Shown here: in pieces, positions 20,750 through 32,298 of the stretch
Position numbering within the stretch: position 1 is the first letter of the stretch
Layout: the number at the start of each line of letters is the position of its first letter
DNA from: Amorphophallus konjac
Taxonomy: Eukaryota; Streptophyta; Magnoliopsida; Alismatales; Araceae
Length of the DNA stretch: 64,000 nt
Assembly (NCBI GenBank): GCA_022559845.1
Contig: CM040126.1
Coordinates: 119,946,886-120,010,885, forward strand
Direction of reading: 5' to 3'
Made by a program: the position numbers and the translations under genes
The notes under the pieces: generated by a model
Database searches by the model: none
What the model was told of the DNA's origin: nothing
What the model saw: only the letters and a program-made list of their open reading frames with translations

Positions 20750-23700
20750 TGTAACGACCCGGATTCCGGATACCCGGTGCACCCGGTATAAATACCGAAT
20801 ACACGTGATACCATGAGGGACCCGCGAGGCCTCCCAAGCGCGGGAAAGCGCCGAAGGGATAAAAGGCATGTGTAGAGTACATTGAAGCCACAGAGATATA
20901 ACAGAAAGCAATTTCATTAGATTGGATTGCTAAAATAGCAGAAATAAAATTACCTTTTCATTAAAATTTCAACAATTACAATTATACACAGAGTCCAGCC
21001 CAAAGGAGAGACAACAAGTCTAGCACAGTACAGTACGACAGAAAGAAACGTACATAGAAGTCGGGAGAAGCCCGACGCAGGTATGGCTGGCAGCTACAAC
21101 AGCAAGAGAGCACTCCACCAAGAACAGCAGAGGTAGACGGCGAAACCCACCTGAAAAGCAGCAGGGGTGAGTCTCAACAGAAACTCAGTAGGGGTCACGC
21201 AGATCCCCACTGGACAGCGCACAAAGCGAAGGCAACGGAAGCAACAACAAAGCAGTAGGAACAGCAGGTGTAGCAAAGCAGGAAAAGATACACTACAAAG
21301 CTGTAAAGGAACAGACGGGAAGTAGGAGTAGGGAACACACAGGAGAGGGTGAGAACCCGCACCAAACAAGCGGCTACCGAACTAACCTCGGCATCCCAAA
21401 CTACTCCAAACAAAAAGGCAACAGGTGGATGACCCTAAACTCACACAGAAGGGTACACCAGCCTGTCAACCAGCCCCAAACAAAGGCGAAGGCGAACGCC
21501 GACACCGGGAAACAGATAAAACACGACAGAGAACGTCATGCACAAAGCCCCACGCACGATCAGAACATCGTGCAGACGGCAGAACACTGACCTCGAGCAC
21601 AGCCACGAACGGACAACTCGCAAAGGTCACAACGCGTAAGAAAATGCGAGAGCTACGCGTCACGTGACGGAAGCACCCCCTTAAAAAAGCCAGCTGCGTC
21701 CACTGACGTCTCATGCTGCACCTCAAGTGTCTCACCTACAGTACTGCTGTAACAACAGCAGAGATGTAGACACCAGCTGAACCAAACAGTAACAGCAAAC
21801 AAGTAACTAGTCAGGGTCACGCCCGTCGACGTAAGTCCTCCGTCCCTGACCACGTGTGCACACACTGGCTATAGTCTAAGCCAGGTCCTCTAGCTAGTAT
21901 TCTCCCTCGGTAGGACGCTACCGTTGACTAGGAGCCCGCGGAACTAACTACAAACCGCTCACCGGGAATAACCCTCCGCCATCCGCTAGCGGGTCGGCAC
22001 TCAACAGACCTTAGGCAACAACAAGTGGAGGCTTCACACGACACAGAAGCTCAAACACAAGTGCCGAAGTACAAACGGGCTACCACGCCCCTCAATACGT
22101 ACTTCGAGGCACCAAATGGCAGCATCGCCACTGCCGACAACTCAGGACAAGCAACTAGACCTCCTATGTAACGATCCTGAGTCGAACGACTCAAGGCAAG
22201 ATCGTCACAAACAGCGGAACAAGCCGCCAATCGATCTAATCCTAAGCCAGAGAAACCACGCTCCGCAGAGAACAACACACGAAGACCTGAGGGAAACATC
22301 AAGAACCCTCAGCACAGCTGGACACGCAAACTGAGGTAGAGCAACACCTCGAAGCATCCAGAAGCAGTGTCTTGGATAGGACAGAACCGCCAAGACACGC
22401 ACAAACCAGGTCACATGTCAACCACTGGGTCACACCGGGTTGACCGAAACCAAACAACAAAAGCATACAAGAGTAGGATCAAGGACCCTACCACAAGTAA
22501 GAAGACTCCTGGCTACCTCACAGCGTAGTCTTAACCCTCATAGGACGTCAGGAGACATCCACAGGACAACGGGCAGACCATAAGGACAAGCCAAGACACA
22601 CAGAATCATCGGGCGGAAAACCAAGGCACAAAGGAAGTAACGCACAGGCCCTAGACCGTTATTAGCAAGTGACGGTCTAGCTCAGGGGCGTTATTTCCCA
22701 AACGACGGACGGACACAGGCCGTCACACACACCACCCTAACAACCTACAAAGCACACAAAAGCCAAGTAACGCACGGGACCAGGGGCGTTACAAGCAAAC
22801 GGCGCACAGGGGCTCCACTGTTACTCCCAACGGCATAGCCACCCAAACCCAAAACGAAGCAACGCGCTAAGCCAGGCGCGTCACTCACGAAACAGCGCGG
22901 CAGGGGAGGGCCGTCAGAACCAAACGACGCACGGGGGCCTATCCGTTACTCACAACGGCATAGCCACCCTCAACCCAACACCACAGCAAACGACGGACAG
23001 GGGTGAGCGCGTTACTCTCTAACGACGCACAGGGGCTCCACCGTCGCTTCCAACGGGACAGCCACCCAACCTCGTCCACGCAGAATATAACGGCCAGGGG
23101 CAGGCACGTTATACTCAAAACAACGGATGGGAACACATCCGTCGGAGGAACCGCCTCAACAGGTCAAAGTCAGTCAACGAAAAGTAACGGCCAGGGCAAG
23201 GCGCGTTATTTCCATCTAACTCGCTGGGTCAAGCGCGTTAGATCAGCTGACTTAACCCCAACGAAAAACGATGAAAGCACAGTAACGGCCAGGCACCGGC
23301 GCGTTACACGGGAACGACGCTCCAAGCTAGGGCCGTCGCTTACCCAGAAGCAAAAGGGCTAATAAACCCTCAAACCAAATAACGGTCCATCGTAGGGCCG
23401 TCAAAAGAAAGTGACGGTCGCTGGCTAGACCGCTACTTCGGTTACGGCGGAAAAACAAGGGAATGGCCGGATCGGCCCATTCCACGCCCCATTCACGCCG
23501 AAAAGCAGGGGAAACACACCGCAACGACAAAAGACAACACCAAGGGGCTCCAAACCCCACATGCAACATCAAAGACGCAAGATTCGGGCGATTTTACCAA
23601 ATCAACCCTAAATGGGTCACCGAGGTTCCCGGGCTTCTACCGGCCTCGAATGAACACCAAATCGCACGAAACCAACGTGGATGGGATTCTAACATCCCTG

Positions 23701-24492
23701 CGGTCATTTAGAAACTAACTGAACCGCAAACGGTCACCGTTTACCGGCCGACCCTAAAAACCACGAAAATCACGGTTTAGGCAAAACAAGCCCAAACACG
23801 CTCGTTTCCTAGCCGAACGCCGTGCAATGGCAGGGAAAACGAAGATGAAGAAGCAAGGATCCGTCACCCTACCTCCACCGAAGAAACCGCGCCCCGAAAG
23901 GACTAAACCACGCCGAAAACCACTCGCGAATCAATTTCACCGGCTTTGAATCCACCGTTCGGGATCGCGCCAGAATCGATCCGATCCTCGCTCCATCGCG
24001 CATCCAACCAGCTCCACGGCTTCACCGCCTCGCCCACCTACGCCTCCGTCTGCAGCCGGAGCCGGAAAGGGGAGAGAACGAGAGAGAATGGGAGAGAGAG
24101 AGACGGTCGCGCGAATGAGAAGGAGAGAGAGAAAAAGAAAAGAAAAAGGAAAAGAAATTAGGAAATTTTCCTAATTTCTGAAAATTCCAAAAATGCGCCG
24201 AAAATGCACAAATTCAGAAAAATACGCAAAAATAGTCGAAACGACCGGCTCGACGAGTACATCGTCGCTGCAGCATCCACGAGCTCGAGAATTGACAAAC
24301 AAACTCACCGTAGGGTTCCGTAACTAGTACGAGAGAAAAACCCACACGGCTCGTCAAACTCAACTCGGAAGCCACAAAAGCGAACCGAAACTCAACGAAA
24401 CCAATCCGAAAGAGGTCTGAAAGATCCAACAAAGATCCAACAAGACCTGCAAAGGATTCGACAAAGATCCGACAAGAAACCGGGTCATTACA
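20750..24492 (-). mobile_element. LARD 3' LTR
   Basis: Plus-strand ends TGTAACGACCCGG and GGGTCATTACA. On the minus strand it has a donor-like GGAG|GTAGGG near 23870, an acceptor-like CTGCTTTTCAG|GTGGG near 21150 after CCCCTACTGAG and GAGACTCACCCC, and the hairpin array in between. Open frames here carry no known domain. Confidence 0.92.
22638..23436 (-). repeat. AACG/CGTT hairpin array, LARD 3' LTR
   Basis: About seventeen consecutive inverted repeats. Clear ones: CTAGACCGT (22651-22659)/ACGGTCTAG (22672-22680) inside TAACGC/GCGTTA (22638-22693); GTAACGC/GCGTTAC (22767-22792); TATAACG/CGTTATA (23086-23113); ACGGATG/CATCCGT (23123-23142); TCTAACTCGC/GCGCGTTAGA (23215-23242, one mismatch here, perfect in the other LTR). 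Arms differ between units yet remain complementary. Confidence 0.92.
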
Positions 24493-24509
24493 TCCTCCCC
24501 TCCTTTAAG
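24493..24509 (-). other. LARD polypurine tract
   Basis: On the minus strand CTTAAAGGAGGGGAGGA directly precedes the 3' LTR start TGTAATGACC. Confidence 0.88.
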
Positions 24510-26500
24510 AAATTTCACCCTCGAAATTAAGGACTAACAAAGGAGAAGCAGGGAAGAACAACCCAACAACACAAATTTCGAAAAAACACAGCTCAGAGGA
24601 ACAGCGTCAGACCACAATTACAGGTACACACTCTAGCTTCCAAGACAGCAAGTCTACAGCACGAGTACGGCACCAAAGTGAACACATCTGACACCTCCGA
24701 AGCAAGGGCAACGTCGTTTACGTCTCACAGAGCAGGAGACACGACAGCCACAACAATCGAGAACCAACACCGAAAAAACACAACAACAACACGGCAAGCA
24801 GCAGCTTACACAAGGAGACACAGTCCTCACAGCTGACAGCTCGACCACATCATCGGCTCCAGTGCCAAAGGCAACAGGGGACACCTGGCACGCAGGACAC
24901 CAACGACAACAACACCACTGGACCACAAACACCATCACGTCAGCACTCACTCAGATATCACATCTGATCAAGTCGCAAGCTAACTCCACTAAGGAAAAGG
25001 GAGCACAGCAAAGCTAACTGACAAGACAATGGTCCAAGACGAGAACGCAAAATCATAAAGAAACAGCGCCAAAGCAACACAACGGCAGCACCTGCAGAAT
25101 TTCAGCTCCGCACAACACGCAGTGCCAAGAAACACGTCTGCAAGCAGGGTCACAACAAGGCACAAGAACAGCTGAGCACACGACCACTAAAGTCAGGTCA
25201 CGCATCAAACTGCTCACCAAGAGAAGACCCACAACAACAAGAAACGACAACAATCTCGGGGAACGCAACTCAAGGACTAGCAACATGCCTCAAGAGCACA
25301 ACACCCAAGAAGGAAAAAGCAGAGCAAAGGGTACTTAATCAGCAAGGAATGCCAACCAATTCCCCAACACTCACACAATTGCCAATGCCAACACAAGAAA
25401 AACCACAAACAAAGGCACGGCAACTGACGACATCAAGGCACGAGAAGCCAAGACGGAGTCACATCAAGAAAGAAAGAACCTCTCGACAAGTGGGTAGCCA
25501 ACCCACACACAATAGCTGTACTCTCAACAACGTGCACAAGCAACAAAACAATATCGGAAATCGCATCTCAGCACACACCAGCGCCATCGCAATCAACAAG
25601 ATCGTAATTCACACGCCACGAGCACCAATCCAGCGAATAACCGAACACAAAGAGCCTAAGTGCAATAAGAAAAGAGCACCAGCTTCAGCACAAAGCACAA
25701 GGAAAGCATCAGTCTCAGCTTACCTTCACGTCCTAAAACAACAAATGAGCCTTCACAACGCATCGGCCGTTAGACACAGCACGACAACTACGGTGCACAA
25801 CAGCTCTTAACACCATTACGGAGTCCAAAGCCAAGCAACCGTACAACAAGGAGCAGATCAGGCTCAACACAAAGCTGTCTACGCTTAAGCAGACATAGGA
25901 CAAGGCAGCACTAAGACAACAATTCCAAGGCTAACCTCGAAAAAACTTCACCAAGAAGGGACGAGAAGCAACAAGCTTTACAACAACAGCTCACCAGGAA
26001 GGGAAAATCCTAGGTTCGCTCGAGCAACTTCTCAATCGAGGCAACACGACAACCGAAACAACAAAAACAACAATGCATCAGAAGCTAAGCAGACTCAAGT
26101 CGGGATAACCAAAGCAACGTAAGAACGTGCATGGCCATCACACCAACGCTAAAAAGTCACAAGCCACCTGAGCAAAATACAGAAAATAGCTCGAACAATG
26201 CACTGCAGGTTCATGCCAACCGACAAACACTGCCAAGCGCAACACGATCGAGACCAACTTCAAAACGAACGAAGCACATCGTCACATCCAGACGAGAGCA
26301 AAAACCATCTCGTACAGTGCCAACCAAGCACGTACAAGACCACACGCGAGAAGCACTGCGATAAACCATCGCAACACCTACGCCAGCAAGAGACTGTACT
26401 GGGCCTAAGGACTCTGGAAACTGTATATCTCGGATTCCCATGTACTTCACACAACAACGCTCTGATAGCTCGGAAAAGAAAAACTCCGAACATCTCAGAA
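24510..26500 (-). mobile_element. LARD interior, non-coding
   Basis: About 2 kb, A+C-rich on the plus strand (G+T-rich in the sense direction). The longest open frame (25349-25810, plus strand, 153 codons) is antisense to the element, low in complexity and has no recognisable domain. I see no Gag, Pol or host-gene fragment. Confidence 0.8.
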
Positions 26501-26504
26501 CACT

Positions 26505-26516
26505 GCTCTGATACCA
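26505..26516 (-). other. LARD primer-binding site (tRNA-iMet)
   Basis: Plus-strand GCTCTGATACCA, two bases from the 5' LTR; the minus strand reads TGGTATCAGAGC. Confidence 0.95.
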
Positions 26517-26518
26517 TC

Positions 26519-29500
26519 TGTAACGACCCGGATTCCGGATACCCGGTGCACCCGGTATAAATACCGAATACACGTGATACCATGAGGGACCCGCGAGGCC
26601 TCCCAAGAGCGGGAAAGCGTCGAAGGGATAAAAGGCATGTGTAGAGTACATTGAAGCCACAGAGATATAACAGAAAGTAATTTCATTAGATTGGATTGCT
26701 AAAATAGCAGAAATAAAATTACCTTTTCATTAAAATTTCAACAATTACAATTATACACAGAGTCCAGCCCAAAGGAGAGACAACAAGTCTAGCACAGTAC
26801 AGTACGACAGAAAGAAACGTACACAGAAGTCGGGTGAAGCCCGACGCAGGTACGGCTGGCAGCTACAACAGCAAGAGAGCACTCCACCAAGAACAGCAGA
26901 GGCAGACGGTGAAACCCACCTGAAAAGTAGCAGGGGTGAGTCTCAACAGAAACTCAGTAGGGGTCACGCAGATCCCCACTGGACAGCGCACAAAGCGAAG
27001 GCAACGGAAGCAACAACAAAGCAGTAGGAACAGCAGGTGTAGCAAAGCAGGAAAAGCTACACTACAAAGCTGTAAAGGAACAGACGGGAAGTAGGAGTAG
27101 GGAACACACAGGAGAGGGTGAGAACCCGCACCAAACAAGCGGCTACCGAACTAACCTCGGCATCCCAAACTACTCCAAACAAAAAGGCAACAGGTGGATG
27201 ACCCTAAACTCACACAGAAGGGTACACCAGCCTGTCAACCAGCCCCAAACAAAGGCGAAGGCGAACGCCGACACCGTGAAACAGACAAAACACGACAGAG
27301 AACGTCATGCACAAAGCCCCACGCACGATCAGAACATCGTGCAGACGGCAGAACACTGACCTCGAGCACAGCCACGAACGGACAACTCGCAAAGGTCACA
27401 ACGCGTAAGAAAACGCGAGAGCTACGCGTCACGTGACGGAAGCACCCCCTTAAAAAAGCCAGCTGCGTCCACTGACGTCTCATGCTGCACCTCAAGTGTC
27501 TCACCTACAGTACTGCTGTAACAACAGCAGAGATGTAGACACCAGCTGAACCAAACAGTAACAGCAAACAAGTAACTAGTCAGGGTCACGCCCGTCGACG
27601 TAAGTCCTCCGTCCCTGACCACGTGTGCACACACTGGCTATAGTCTAAGCCAGGTCCTCTAGCTAGTATTCTCCCTCGGTAGGACGCTACCGTTGACTAG
27701 GAGCCCGCGGAACTAACTACAAACCGCTCACCGGGAATAACCCTCCGCCATCCGCTAGCGGGTCGGCACTCAACAGACCTTAGGCAACAACAAGTGGAGG
27801 CTTCACACGACACAGAAGCTCAAACACAAGTGCCGAAGTACAAACGGGCGACCACGCCCCTCAATACGTACTTCGAGGCACCAAATGGCAGCATCGCCAC
27901 TACCGACAACTCAAGACAAGCAACTAGACCTCCTATGTAACGATCCTGAGTCGAACGACTCAAGGCAAGATCGTCACAAACAGCGGAACAAGCCGCCAAT
28001 CGATCTAATCCTAAGCCAGAGAAACCACGCTCCGCAGAGAACAACACACGGAGACCTGAGGGAAACATCAAGAACCCTCAGCACAGCTGGACACGCAAAT
28101 CGAGGTAGAGCAACACCTCGAAGCATCTAGAAGCAGTGTCTTGGACAGGACAGAACCGCCAAGACACGCACAAACCAGGTCACATGTCAACCACTGGGTC
28201 ACACCGGGTTGACCGAAACCAAACAACAAAAGCATACAAGAGTAGGATCAAGGATCCTACCACAAGTAAGAAGACTCCTGGCTACCGCACAACGTAGTCT
28301 TAACCCACATAGGACGTCAGGAGACATCCACAGGACAATGGGCAGACCATAAGGACAAGCCAAGACACACAGAATCATCGGGCGAAAACCAAGGCACAAA
28401 GGAAGTAACGCACAGGCCCTAGACCGTTATTAGCAAGTGACGGTCTAGCTCAGGGGCGTTATTTCCCAAACGACGGACGAACACAGGCCGTCACACACAC
28501 CACCCGAACAACCTACAAAGCACACAAAAGCCAAGTAACGCACGGGACCAGGGGCGTTACAAGCAAACGGCACACAGGGGCTCCACCGTTACTCCCAACG
28601 GCATAGCCACCCAAACCCAAAACGAAGCAACGCGCTAAGCCAAGCGCGTCACTCACGAAACAGCGCGGCAGGGGAGGGCCGTCAGAACCAAACGACGCAC
28701 GGGGGCCTATCCGTTACTCACAACGGCATAGCCACCCTCAACCCAACACCACAGCAAACGACGGACAGGGGTGAGCGCGTTACTCTCTAACGACGCACAG
28801 GGGCTCCACCGTCGCTTCCAACGGGACAGCCACCCAACCTCGTCCACGCAGAATATAACGGCCAGGGGCAGGCACGTTATACTCAAAACAACGGATGGGA
28901 ACACATCCGTCGGAGGAACCGCCTCAACAGGTCAAAGTCAGTCAACGGAAAGTAACGGCCAGGGCAAGGCGCGTTATTTCCATCTAACGCGCTGGGTCAA
29001 GCGCGTTAGATCAGCTGACTTAACCCCAAGGAAAAATGATGAAAGCACAGTAACGGCCAGGCACCGGCGCGTTACACGGGAACGACGCTCCAAGCTAGGG
29101 CCGTCGCTTACCCAGAAGCAAAAGGGCTAATAAACCCTCAAACCAAATAACGGTCCATCGTAGGGCCGTCAAAAGAAAGTGACGGTCGCTGGCTAGACCG
29201 CTACTTCGGTTACGGCGGAAAAACAAGGGAATGGCCGGATCGGCCCATTCCACGCCCCATTCACGCCGAAACGCAGGGGAAACACACCGCAACGACAAAA
29301 GACAACACCAAGGGGCTCCAAACCCCACATGCAACATCAAAGACGCAAGATTCGGGCGATTTTACCAAATCAACCCTAAATGGGTCACCGAGGTTCTCGG
29401 GCTTCTACCGGCCTCGAATGAACACCAAATCGCACGAAACCAATGTGGATGGGATTCTAACATCCCTGCGGTCATTTAGAAACTAACTGAACCGCAAACG

Positions 29501-30260
29501 GTCACCGTTTACCGGCCGACCCTAAAAACCACGAAAATCACGGTTTAGGCAAAACAAGCCCAAACACGCTCGTTTCCTAGCCGAACGCCGTGCAATGGCA
29601 GGGAAAACGAAGATGAAGAAGCAAGGATCCGTCACCCTACCTCCACCGAAGAAACCGCGCCCCGAAAGGACTAAACCACGCCGAAAACCACTCGCGAATC
29701 AATTTCACCGGCTTTGAATCCACCGTTCGGGATCGCGCCAGAATCGATCCGATCCTCGCTCCATCGCGCATCCAACCAGCTCCACGGCTTCACCGCCTCG
29801 CCCACCTACGCCTCCGTCTGCAGCCGGAGCCGGAAAGGGGAGAGAACGAGAGAGAACGGGAGAGAGAGAGACGGTCGCGCGAATGAGAAGGAGAGAGAGA
29901 AATAGAAAAGAAAAAGGAAAAGAAATTAGGAAATTTTCCTAATTTCTGAAAATTCCGAAAATGCGCCGAAAATGCACAAATTCAGAAAAATACGCAAAAA
30001 TAGTCGAAACGACCGGCTCGACGAGTACATCGTCGCTGCAGCATCCACGAGCTCGAGAATTGACAAACAAACTCACCGTAGGGTTCCGTAACTAGTACGA
30101 GAGAAAAACCCACACGGCTCGTCAAACTCAACTCGGAAGCCACAAAAGCGAACCGAAACTCAACGAAGCCAATCCGAAAGAGGTCCGAAAGATCCAACAA
30201 AGATCCAACAAGACCTGCAAAGGATTCGACAAAGATCCGACAAGAAACCGAGTCATTACA
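26519..30260 (-). mobile_element. LARD 5' LTR
   Basis: Nearly identical partner of 20750-24492; ends GAGTCATTACA at 30260, followed by TSD CCACT. Confidence 0.93.
28406..29206 (-). repeat. AACG/CGTT hairpin array, LARD 5' LTR
   Basis: Same array as at 22638-23436. TCTAACGCGC (28983-28992) and GCGCGTTAGA (29001-29010) form ten perfect pairs around an 8-nt loop. Confidence 0.92.
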
Positions 30261-30265
30261 CCACT
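30261..30265. repeat. Target-site duplication CCACT (right copy)
   Basis: Matches 20745-20749. Confidence 0.95.
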
Positions 30266-30492
30266 TCTTGTGGGCGTCACTTCTTAATATGACGCCTTGG
30301 AAGGAGGCGTCTCTTTTTAAATTGGCGTCTGCTTGGGGGTCTTTATTTAAATAACGACCTAGATAGAGGCGTTATTTATCTTTGGCTCATTTTTAATATG
30401 TAAATGGGTGAAAATTATATATATATAGCATATAACTTGATTATTTCATTTTTGAATACTTTTATTCTTGATTATTTATCCGGGGTCTTACA
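30266..30492 (-). mobile_element. Solo LTR Z, remaining part
   Basis: Carries two more strong inverted repeats of the Z array: GACGCCT/AGGCGTC (30291-30311) and AATAACG-A-CCT/AGGCGTTATT (30350-30376, one bulge). The LTR ends GGTCTTACA at 30492. Confidence 0.9.
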
Positions 30493-30497
30493 GGGCT
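30493..30497. repeat. Target-site duplication GGGCT (right copy)
   Basis: Matches 18023-18027. Confidence 0.93.
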
Positions 30498-30742
30498 AGA
30501 GTGACGAGAGTGCTGATAGTTTTTAGTAGATTTTTTCCCAGTCTGTCTACTTAGAAAATAAATGTACTAGATTCGAATAGTATCGAAAGTATTTGAAAGA
30601 TATTTGTTGGAAATGTCAGATTATGAAATAAAGATATAATTTGGTCCATTATGTTGTTCATACTTATCATCTGAGTCTCTTGCTTGACCCGCTCGTTTAA
30701 CTATTCACGCCTTGATATGTTTGCCTTATTCGAGGCATGACA
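30498..30742 (+). mobile_element. LTR X, terminal part
   Basis: Ends TTATTCGAGGCATGACA, the same terminus type as LTR O (TTCGAGGCGTGACA). No primer-binding site follows, so X is a solo LTR or a 3' LTR whose start lies outside the window. Confidence 0.6.
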
Positions 30743-31173
30743 TTTACACTCATTCACGTTGTCGATTATTGTTGTTGAAAAGTTGGTAACTCAGTTTGTG
30801 TGTGGCTGTTGGGTTACAAAGGCATTGGGTTATTAGTGTTAATGACAAATTCTAAGGGAAAAGTTTAGTAAGAGTTGATCTATTGCTTTGGATGATTGCA
30901 CATGATAAAGGGTAAATAATTAAGAAGAGATTGTGAGTTTAATTATTATTATTAATTTTATTTTAAAAATAAATAATTTATTGAAGTCTATAATTATTGC
31001 TAAGTATGTTCTTAAATGTGGAAAATTAATAAGAAACTCATTAATGCTAATTTTCAACATCCCATAAAATAGATTGATAATGAAGAATTTCAAGGTAGAA
31101 AAGTTAATTAGAACTTATATTATCACTAATCATACTTAAAGAGTTTTATTACTACTATTGATGATAGGATAAA
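30743..31173. other. Unassigned A+T-rich stretch
   Basis: About 430 bp with runs of TTATTATTATTAA and AAAATAAATAA. I see no ORF, LTR terminus, tRNA or repeat array here. It may be older host or element sequence into which X and N inserted. Confidence 0.6.
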
Positions 31174-32298
31174 TGTCATGTCCCGAGCGTAGTAGAAGAA
31201 GGAACTCGAAACGCGGCAGTTATCAATTAAAGCACTAGGAGACAACAATTACAAGAAATAACTCCATGAGACTAGAATGAGACAAAAATAACAATTTTAT
31301 TAATAAATAAAATTCACTATTATTACAACTCTTGGCGACTCAATTGCAATTCCAAATTCAAAGAAAAGAACACTACAAGACTTCCAATTTTCTAATCTAG
31401 ACTCAAGAAAAAGCAAAGATAGGGTCTTCTAATAACTCCAAGAGCACTCGTTTACACTTCGCCCTTCCCATAGGAGTGGATTTCATCTTCATTATTATAT
31501 GAAAAATATTAACTAAATACTGGATGAGTAAAAAACTCAGTAGGAATTATATCTCTTTGCTTAGGCAAAATATAAGTAATTAATGTCTTGACAATATGCA
31601 GTGTCACTACATGAATGGTGCGAGAATCACGAGTCAATTCCACCAGATAATTAGAGAAAACTAGAGAATCAAGATAAAGAATCAAGAGATATAGGACAAT
31701 TATAGGATTCGAATATCCAAGGAATAGTTTGATGAAGAGAATAGATCAATAGTGAATCAATAACAAAATAACAATGTATATGAACGGTGGAAGTGAACAT
31801 AACTATAGAATTTGCCAATTAGCATTAGAGTTCCAAAAACATATTTACCCTTCCGGGCCAAGGATATTCATATCATATCAATCAATTTAATTATATTCAA
31901 ATGTATCAACTAATCAAGCATATATATGTGAAATGTCTAGACCAAATCTTGTATATCATATTGGTGCAATGTCGCACCATAAGTCATTTGACTCCCGTGT
32001 TTATGAGTAATTCGGGTGCTCCTCTTAGGACCAGACAACGCCCTATATACACAGGCATTGGGGTCGTTGGATCAAAATCCCATAAAAATTTATAGACAAT
32101 ATCTATATAACAAATAATGGCCAAAAAGATCCAAGAAAAAGCATGTTCCAGTAGCAAGAAATAGATTAACAATTGCAAGTTTGCCATGTTGAGAGGATCA
32201 TATCGAATTGAGAACTAAGTATAGAACTTAGGAGAATTTCATGAAAGACGTCAAAGGAAAGCACATATCAAAGAAATTCTAATTTTTAGGAGGGTACA
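31174..32298 (-). mobile_element. LTR N, first part (same family group as Z)
   Basis: Starts TGTCATGTCCCGAGCG on the plus strand, i.e. the minus-strand LTR ends CGGGACATGACA as in O. It shares with Z the blocks ACTCAGTAGGAATTATATCTC, TTCGGGTGCTCCTC and AGGCATTGG. LTR W interrupts it at 32299 and it resumes at 35015. The left flank is ATAAA (31169-31173); the right end is not in the window. Confidence 0.8.
32294..32298. repeat. Target-site duplication GTACA (left copy) of solo LTR W
   Basis: GTACA at 32294-32298 and 35010-35014. Confidence 0.93.

Larger units (their letters stand above)
20750..30260 (-). mobile_element. Young LARD-type non-autonomous gypsy element
   Basis: A 9.5-kb element in minus orientation: LTRs of 3,743 bp (20750-24492) and 3,742 bp (26519-30260), a 2,026-bp interior with no retroviral domain, a tRNA-iMet primer site, a polypurine tract and perfect TSDs. 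By eye I count about 45 differences between the LTRs (about 1.2%), the lowest divergence of the LTR pairs here. The 3' end (AATTTCGAGGGTGAAATT, TTAAAGGAGGGGAGGA) closely resembles the Tekay 3' end, so Tekay-type enzymes are the likely source of mobility (inference). It fits the class of large retrotransposon derivatives (LARD). Confidence 0.93.

Noticed and set aside
22638..23436. miRNA precursor cluster
   Set aside because: Stems of 6-10 pairs are too short for plant miRNA precursors; small-RNA production remains possible but is not supported by a precursor fold.
25349..25810. 153-codon plus-strand ORF in the LARD interior
   Set aside because: Antisense to the element, low complexity (Gln/Thr/Asn/Lys-rich from an A+C-rich strand), no domain, no neighbouring gene signals.
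26495..26660. Duplicate 'gene' at 20649-30200 (many ORFs appear twice 5.77 kb apart)
   Set aside because: The duplication is the LARD LTR pair; ORFs such as those at 21425 and 27194 are LTR sequence without known domains.
30743..31173. MITE or host gene fragment in the unassigned stretch
   Set aside because: No terminal inverted repeats, TSD or ORF seen; left as unassigned.
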